From Actinomycetes bacterium (lineage in GTDB: Bacteria; Actinomycetota; Acidimicrobiia; Acidimicrobiales; RAAP-2): DNA of 8,505 bases. The stretch covers positions 1 to 8,505 of the forward strand of contig JAKABC010000073.1 of NCBI GenBank assembly GCA_021802025.1, read 5' to 3'. A program made the translations under genes and the position numbers. The notes under the pieces were generated by a model, which searched no databases, was not told the DNA's origin, and saw only the letters and a program-made list of their open reading frames with translations. This document shows, one piece after another, positions 1 through 8,505 of this stretch (position 1 is its first letter; the number at the start of each line of letters is the position of its first letter).

Positions 1-306
1 GATCTCGATGTCCACCCCGGCCGGCAGGTCGAGGCGCTGGAGCGAGTCGACCGTCTTGGCGGTGTGGTCCACGATGTCGAGCAGGCGCTTGTGCACCCGC
101 ATCTCGAAGTGCTCCCGGGAGTCCTTGTGCTTGTGCGGACCGCGCACCACCGTGTAGCGGTGGATCTCGGTGGGCAGGGGCACCGGCCCCTGGACCCGGG
201 CGTTGGTCCGCTCGACCGTCTGGACGATCTTCGCGGTGGACTGGTCCAGGACGCTGTGGTCGAAGGCCTTCAGCCGGATCCGGATCATCTGTCGGTTGTC
301 GGCCAT
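1..306 (-). CDS. rpsJ: 30S ribosomal protein S10 (NusE), 3' end cut by window edge
   Basis: S10 sits in the head of the 30S subunit and also acts, with NusB, as the antitermination factor NusE. Exactly 102 codons are visible from the ATG at 306-304, and no stop is reached at the left edge. E. coli S10 has 103 residues, so only a few codons are probably missing. The translation begins MADNRQMIRIRLKAFDH and includes the family blocks GPVPLPT, HKHKDSREHFEMR and LDLPAGVDIEI, all close to E. coli S10. The start lies 6 nt after the tuf stop. The only SD-like sequence, AGGCGG, overlaps the tuf stop and is just 2 nt from the ATG, so reinitiation by ribosomes finishing tuf is likely. The gene normally opens the S10 operon (rplC, rplD and so on), which would lie beyond the left edge. 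Identity is certain. Confidence 0.97.
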   Translation of the reverse strand, partial: MADNRQMIRIRLKAFDHSVLDQSTAKIVQTVERTNARVQGPVPLPTEIHRYTVVRGPHKHKDSREHFEMRVHKRLLDIVDHTAKTVDSLQRLDLPAGVDIEI

Positions 307-312
307 CACCGC

Positions 313-1500
<1,188 letters not shown>

Positions 1501-1501
1501 T

Positions 1502-1568
1502 GTCGGGGACTGACTTTCTTCTCGTGACCGCTCCCCTTGAGCGGTCGGTTCTTGCGGCCCTCCCCGAC
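1502..1568 (-). promoter_or_regulatory. Nested inverted repeats in the tuf leader
   Basis: In the fusA-tuf gap the transcript contains an outer perfect 8-bp inverted repeat, GTCGGGGA (1568-1561) with TCCCCGAC (1509-1502), and inside it a perfect 8-bp hairpin, GACCGCTC (1546-1539) with GAGCGGTC (1533-1526), loop AAGGG. The outer 3' arm ends one base before the tuf ATG. A purine-rich, SD-like stretch (1523-1514) lies unpaired between inner hairpin and outer arm. No U-run follows either stem, so an intrinsic terminator is unlikely. A translational control element, processing site or mRNA-stability element for tuf fits better. The repeats are seen directly; the function is inferred. Confidence 0.55.
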
Positions 1569-1596
1569 GACGGTTTGGACCTTGGTGTTTTCCCTC

Positions 1597-3684
1597 TTAC
1601 GCGCCGGTCGCCTTGGCCACGATCTCCTTGGCGATCGCGTCCGGAACCTCCGCGTACGAATGGAACTGCATCGTGTACGTCGCGCGCCCCTGGGTGCGTG
1701 AACGCAGGTCCGTAGCGTAGCCGAACATGTCGGCCAGCGGCACGAGAGCCCTAATTACCTGGTTGTTGCCGACCTGCTCCATGCCCTCCACCCGGCCGCG
1801 CCGGCTGGAGAGGTCGCCGATGACGTCACCCATGTAGTCCTCGGGGGTGACGACCTCGACGGCCATGATCGGCTCGAGCAGCACGGGGCTCGCCAGGCGC
1901 GTCGCCTTCTTGATGGCGAGCGACCCCGCGATCTTGAAGGCCATCTCCGAGGAGTCGACGTCGTGGTAGCTGCCGAAGGTGAGACGGACCCGCAGGTCGA
2001 CCATGGGGTAGCCGGCTAGCACGCCCGAGGTGAGCGACTCGGTGATCCCCTGGTTGACCGCGGGGATGTACTCCTTGGGCACGACCCCACCGGTGATCTC
2101 GTCGAGGAACTCGTAGCCGCCCCCGGGGCCGGTCGGCTCGACCGAGATGACGACGTGGCCGTACTGGCCCTTGCCGCCGGTCTGGCGGACGTACTTCTCT
2201 TCGACCTTCTCGACGGTCTTGCGGATCGTCTCGCGGTAGGCGACCTGGGGCTTGCCGACGTTGGCGTCGACGCCGAACTCGCGCAGCATCCGGTCGACCA
2301 GCACCTCGAGGTGCAGCTCGCCCATCCCCGAGATGACGGTCTGGCCGGTCTCTTGGTCGGTGCGCACGCGAAAAGTCGGGTCCTCCTCGGACAGCGCGTA
2401 GAGGGCCTTGCCCAGCTTCTCCTGGTCGGCCTTGGTCTTGGGCTCGACGGCGACGTGGATGACCGGCTCGGGGAACTCGAGCGTCTCGAGCTGGATCGGC
2501 TGGTCGGGGTCGCTCAGGGTGTCGCCGGTCGTGACCTGCTTGAGCCCGACCGCGGCGACGATGTCGCCGGTGCGGATCGCGTCGAGGTCCTCGCGGTTGT
2601 TCGCGTGCATCAACAACAGACGGCCCAGGCGCTCCTTGCGCGAGCCCTTCGTGGTGTTGATGACGGTCTCGCCCTTCTCCAACGAGCCCGAGTAGACGCG
2701 CAGGTAGGTCAGCTTGCCGACGTAGGGGTCGGTCATGATCTTGAAGGCCAGCGCGCTGAAGGGCTCGGCGTCGTCGGGCTTGCGCTCGACGACGTCCTCC
2801 TTGCCCGGCAGGCGCCCCTGGGTCGGGGGCAGGTCGAGCGGGCTCGGCAGGTAGTCGACGACCGCGTCGAGCATCGGCTGGACGCCCTTGTTCTTGAAGG
2901 CCGTGCCGTTGAGGATCGGCACGCAGTGGCCCTCGATGGTGCCCCGGCGCAGCGCCCGGTGCAGGTCCTCGACGGTGACCTCCTCGTCGCTGAGGACCTT
3001 CTCCATCAGGTGGTCGTCGAAGGTCGTCAGGACGTCGATCAGCTTGCCGTGGTACTCGGCGGCCTGGTCCTTCAGGTGGTCGGGGATGTCGGTGACCTCG
3101 AAGGACTCGCCCTTCTCGTCGTGGTAGATGATCGCCTTCATGGCCGTCAGGTCGACCACGCCCAGGTAGTCGCCCTCGGCGCCGATGGGCAGCTGGACGA
3201 CCGCGGGCACGCAGTCGAGGCGGTCCTCGATCATCTCGACGCAGCGGAAGAAGTCGGCGCCGATCCGGTCCATCTTGTTCACGAAGCAGATGCGCGGCAC
3301 CGAGTACTTGTTGGCCTGGCGCCAGACCGTCTCGGTCTGGGGCTCGACGCCGGCGACGGCGTCAAAGACCGCCACCGCCCCGTCGAGCACGCGCAGCGAG
3401 CGCTCCACCTCGACGGTGAAGTCCACGTGGCCGGGCGTGTCGATGATGTTGATCCGGTGCCCGTTCCAGTAGCAGGTCGTGGCGGCCGAGGTGATGGTGA
3501 TCCCGCGCTCTTGCTCTTGGACCATCCAGTCCATGGTCGCGGCGCCCTCGTGGACCTCGCCGATCTTGTAGTTCTTGCCGGTGTAGTAGAGGATGCGCTC
3601 GGTCGTGGTGGTCTTGCCCGCGTCGATGTGGGCCATGATGCCGATGTTGCGCAGCTTCTCCAGGGGGTACTCACGGGGGGCCAT
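1597..3684 (-). CDS. fusA: Elongation factor G
   Basis: EF-G is the ribosomal translocase and, with ribosome recycling factor, splits post-termination ribosomes. The protein has 695 residues, normal for bacterial EF-G. GTPase motifs are AHIDAGKT (18-25), RGITI (60-64), DTPGH (82-86), NKMD (136-139) and a G5-like GTAFKNKG (260-267), with Thr where Ser is usual. Domain II begins near 308 (FSALAFKIMTDPYVGKL), domain III includes ISGMGELHLEVL (451-462), and domain IV carries QTGGKGQYGHV (501-511) and the tip loop SYHDVDSSE (572-580). Domain V ends near 680. The intact tip loop and GTPase motifs indicate the canonical translocating form. The ATG lies 9 nt after the rpsG stop, with SD AAGGA overlapping that stop and about 6 nt of spacing. 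The stop is TAA. Near 1744-1766 it holds a short cluster of codons that are rare in this GC-rich region. Confidence 0.99.
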   Translation of the reverse strand: MAPREYPLEKLRNIGIMAHIDAGKTTTTERILYYTGKNYKIGEVHEGAATMDWMVQEQERGITITSAATTCYWNGHRINIIDTPGHVDFTVEVERSLRVLDGAVAVFDAVAGVEPQTETVWRQANKYSVPRICFVNKMDRIGADFFRCVEMIEDRLDCVPAVVQLPIGAEGDYLGVVDLTAMKAIIYHDEKGESFEVTDIPDHLKDQAAEYHGKLIDVLTTFDDHLMEKVLSDEEVTVEDLHRALRRGTIEGHCVPILNGTAFKNKGVQPMLDAVVDYLPSPLDLPPTQGRLPGKEDVVERKPDDAEPFSALAFKIMTDPYVGKLTYLRVYSGSLEKGETVINTTKGSRKERLGRLLLMHANNREDLDAIRTGDIVAAVGLKQVTTGDTLSDPDQPIQLETLEFPEPVIHVAVEPKTKADQEKLGKALYALSEEDPTFRVRTDQETGQTVISGMGELHLEVLVDRMLREFGVDANVGKPQVAYRETIRKTVEKVEEKYVRQTGGKGQYGHVVISVEPTGPGGGYEFLDEITGGVVPKEYIPAVNQGITESLTSGVLAGYPMVDLRVRLTFGSYHDVDSSEMAFKIAGSLAIKKATRLASPVLLEPIMAVEVVTPEDYMGDVIGDLSSRRGRVEGMEQVGNNQVIRALVPLADMFGYATDLRSRTQGRATYTMQFHSYAEVPDAIAKEIVAKATGA

Positions 3685-3693
3685 GGGGGTTCC

Positions 3694-4164
3694 TTACCAG
3701 CGGTAGTGGGCGAAGGCCTTGTTGGACTCGGCCATCTTGGCCATGTCCTCGCGCCGCTTGACGGCCGCCCCGACGCCGTTGGCGGCGTCCATGATCTCGT
3801 TGGCCAGACGCTCGGCCATGGTCTTCTCGCGGCGCTTCTTCGCGAAGTCGGTCAGCCAGCGGATGCCGAGCGTCGTCGAGCGGCGCGGGCGCACCTCGAC
3901 CGGCACCTGGTAGGTGGTGCCGCCCACGCGACGGCTGCGCACCTCGAGCTCGGGGCGCACGTTCTCCAGCGCCCGCTTGAGCGTGGCGATGGGGTCGGAG
4001 CCGGTCTTCTGCTCGACCTGCTCGAGGGCGGTGTAGACGATGCGCTCGGCGATCGTGCGCTTGCCGCGCTCGAGCACCTTGTTGATGATCTGGGTGACCA
4101 GGACCGACTTGTAGATCGGGTCGGCCGGGATCTCCCGACGGACGGCGGGGCCCTTGCGAGGCAT
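3694..4164 (-). CDS. rpsG: 30S ribosomal protein S7
   Basis: S7 binds the 3' major domain of 16S rRNA, nucleates 30S head assembly and contacts E-site tRNA and mRNA. The 156 residues match the usual bacterial length. It starts MPRKGPAVRREIPADP and ends MAESNKAFAHYRW; the beta-hairpin arm RRVGGTTYQVPVEVRP is at 78-93 and RREKTMAERL at 111-120. The ATG shares base 4164 with the rpsL TGA stop (TGATG). A strong GAGGGAGGG SD lies inside the last codons of rpsL, so translation is probably coupled to rpsL. fusA follows after 9 nt. In E. coli S7 represses the str operon by binding the rpsL-rpsG spacer. No spacer exists here, so that mode of control cannot operate in the same place. Identity is certain. 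Confidence 0.99.
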   Translation of the reverse strand: MPRKGPAVRREIPADPIYKSVLVTQIINKVLERGKRTIAERIVYTALEQVEQKTGSDPIATLKRALENVRPELEVRSRRVGGTTYQVPVEVRPRRSTTLGIRWLTDFAKKRREKTMAERLANEIMDAANGVGAAVKRREDMAKMAESNKAFAHYRW

Positions 4165-4535
4165 CAGCCCTCCCTCTTGGCGCCGTAGCGGCTACGGGCC
4201 TGCTTGCGGTCGCGCACGCCCGAGGTGTCCAGGGCGCCGCGGATGATCTTGTAGCGCACGCCCGGCAGGTCCTTCACGCGCCCCCCGCGCACCAGCACGA
4301 TCGAGTGCTCCTGGAGGTTGTGGCCCACGCCGGGGATGTAGGCCGTGACCTCGACCCCCGAGGTCAGGCGCACGCGCGCCACCTTGCGCAGGGCGGAGTT
4401 CGGCTTCTTGGGCGTGACCGTGTGGACGCGGGTGCAGACCCCACGACGCTGCGGGGCCCCCTTGAGGGCCGGCGTCTTGGTCTTGCTGACCTTCTCCTGT
4501 CGGCCCTTACGGACCAACTGCTCGATGGTGGGCAC
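4164..4535 (-). CDS. rpsL: 30S ribosomal protein S12
   Basis: S12 lies at the 30S decoding centre and helps monitor codon-anticodon pairing. I place the start at the GTG at 4535-4533, giving 123 residues beginning (M)PTIEQLVRKGRQ, the usual S12 N terminus and length. An in-frame ATG at 4628 would add 31 Gly/Arg/Pro-rich residues with no S12 counterpart and would start inside the predicted promoter, so I reject it. A GAGAGAGG SD (4549-4542) sits 6 nt before the GTG. Key stretches are KTPALKGAPQRRGVCTRV (20-37), TPKKPNSALRKVARVRL (41-57) and GRVKDLPGVRYKIIRG (85-100). Lys43 and Lys88, the classic streptomycin-resistance sites, carry the sensitive-type residues. Asp89, the residue methylthiolated in some bacteria, is present. 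The TGA stop overlaps the rpsG start by one base. Confidence 0.98.
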   Translation of the reverse strand: MPTIEQLVRKGRQEKVSKTKTPALKGAPQRRGVCTRVHTVTPKKPNSALRKVARVRLTSGVEVTAYIPGVGHNLQEHSIVLVRGGRVKDLPGVRYKIIRGALDTSGVRDRKQARSRYGAKREG

Positions 4536-4541
4536 GCGAAA

Positions 4542-4549
4542 CCTCTCTC
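4542..4549 (-). promoter_or_regulatory. Shine-Dalgarno site of rpsL
   Basis: The transcript reads GAGAGAGG here, 6 nt before the GTG at 4535. This good SD match with normal spacing decides the rpsL start in favour of GTG over the in-frame ATG at 4628. Confidence 0.8.
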
Positions 4550-4572
4550 GTAATTTCTCGAACTCGGGGCGC

Positions 4573-4587
4573 CCGGGGGCCCCCCGG
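4573..4587 (-). promoter_or_regulatory. GC-rich hairpin in the str operon leader
   Basis: Between the predicted promoter and rpsL the DNA contains two 7-base arms, CCGGGGG and CCCCCGG, separated by one base. In RNA this can fold as a 5-bp all-GC stem with a 5-nt loop. An alternative pairing of GGGGC at 4566-4570 with GCCCC at 4579-4583 overlaps it, so the two folds would compete. No U-run follows. Possible roles are leader control, transcript stability or pausing, but long G and C runs can form such repeats by chance in this genome. Confidence 0.35.
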
Positions 4588-4599
4588 AGCGGACTAGCA

Positions 4600-4628
4600 A
4601 TCCTACGCCCGCCCCCGGTACCTGGCAA
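4600..4628 (-). promoter_or_regulatory. Predicted sigma-A/HrdB-type promoter of the str operon
   Basis: On the minus strand a -35 TTGCCA (4628-4623) is followed after 17 bp by a -10 TAGGAT (4605-4600). Both hexamers and the spacing fit the housekeeping promoter class of actinobacteria. Transcription would start near 4595-4593, giving a leader of about 60 nt before the rpsL GTG. It lies directly after the rpoC stop, the expected place for a str operon promoter, and could work alongside read-through from rpoBC. Confidence 0.72.
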
Positions 4629-4646
4629 GCCCGGCGGGGCTCTAGC

Positions 4647-8505
<3,859 letters not shown>

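Noticed and set aside
1526..1546. Hairpin between fusA and tuf as a terminator
   Set aside because: The stem is perfect, but neither strand has a T-run after it, and tuf normally follows fusA in the same operon.
2155..4188. Long plus-strand open frame (677 codons) opposite fusA and rpsG
   Set aside because: It has the same low-complexity Leu/Asp/Val/Gly/Arg composition, spans two real genes on the other strand, and shows no domain or ribosome binding site.
4536..4628. N-terminal extension of S12 from an upstream in-frame ATG
   Set aside because: The extra 31 residues have no S12 counterpart, the ATG falls inside the predicted promoter, and the GTG at 4535 has a good SD and the conserved N terminus.
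4628..4641. Small hairpin after rpoC (AGCCC, loop CGCC, GGGCT) as an intrinsic terminator
   Set aside because: The stem has only 5 bp, no U-run follows, and its end overlaps the -35 element. Efficient termination is unlikely.

Overview
The window is a stretch of core translation and transcription genes from a GC-rich bacterium. Every gene lies on the minus strand. Read 5'->3' along that strand, from the right edge leftwards, the order is rpoC (5'-truncated by the right edge), rpsL, rpsG, fusA, tuf, rpsJ (3'-truncated by the left edge). This is the end of the rpoBC operon, the complete str operon and the first gene of the S10 ribosomal-protein operon in one collinear block. There are no mobile elements, CRISPR arrays, tRNAs, rRNAs or cargo genes, and I see no accessory system.

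Organism: strong G/C third-position bias, an actinobacterial-type EF-Tu (the ITISIAHVEY stretch after the G2 loop and the GRVTKIIK C terminus), S7 beginning MPRKGPA, and an RpoC with an actinobacterial-style charged coiled-coil insert near the N terminus all point to Actinomycetota. RpoC and EF-Tu differ enough from the Streptomyces and Mycobacterium versions I remember that a deeper lineage (for example Acidimicrobiia-like) is plausible. That last step is inference only.

Layout: 8505-4647 rpoC. 4646-4536 is a 111-nt gap holding a good sigma-A-type promoter (TTGCCA, 17 bp, TAGGAT) reading into rpsL, a GC-rich hairpin in the leader, and a clear Shine-Dalgarno (SD) site before a GTG start. 4535-4164 rpsL. 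4164-3694 rpsG, whose ATG shares one base with the rpsL stop. 3684-1597 fusA, after 9 nt. 1596-1501 is a 96-nt gap whose transcript contains two nested perfect inverted repeats, the outer ending one base before the tuf ATG. 1500-313 tuf. 306-1 rpsJ, only 6 nt after the tuf stop.

Function: RpoC is the catalytic beta' subunit of RNA polymerase. S12 and S7 are 30S decoding-centre and head proteins. EF-G and EF-Tu drive translocation and aminoacyl-tRNA delivery. S10 is a 30S head protein and, as NusE, an antitermination factor. The tight spacing implies co-transcription and translational coupling, with extra control points before rpsL and tuf.

Points worth a second look: the nested repeats before tuf, substitutions in EF-Tu at residues linked to elfamycin-class antibiotics, two substitutions in the RNA polymerase bridge helix, the near-zero tuf-rpsJ spacing, and the absence of an rpsL-rpsG spacer of the kind S7 uses for autoregulation in E. 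coli.
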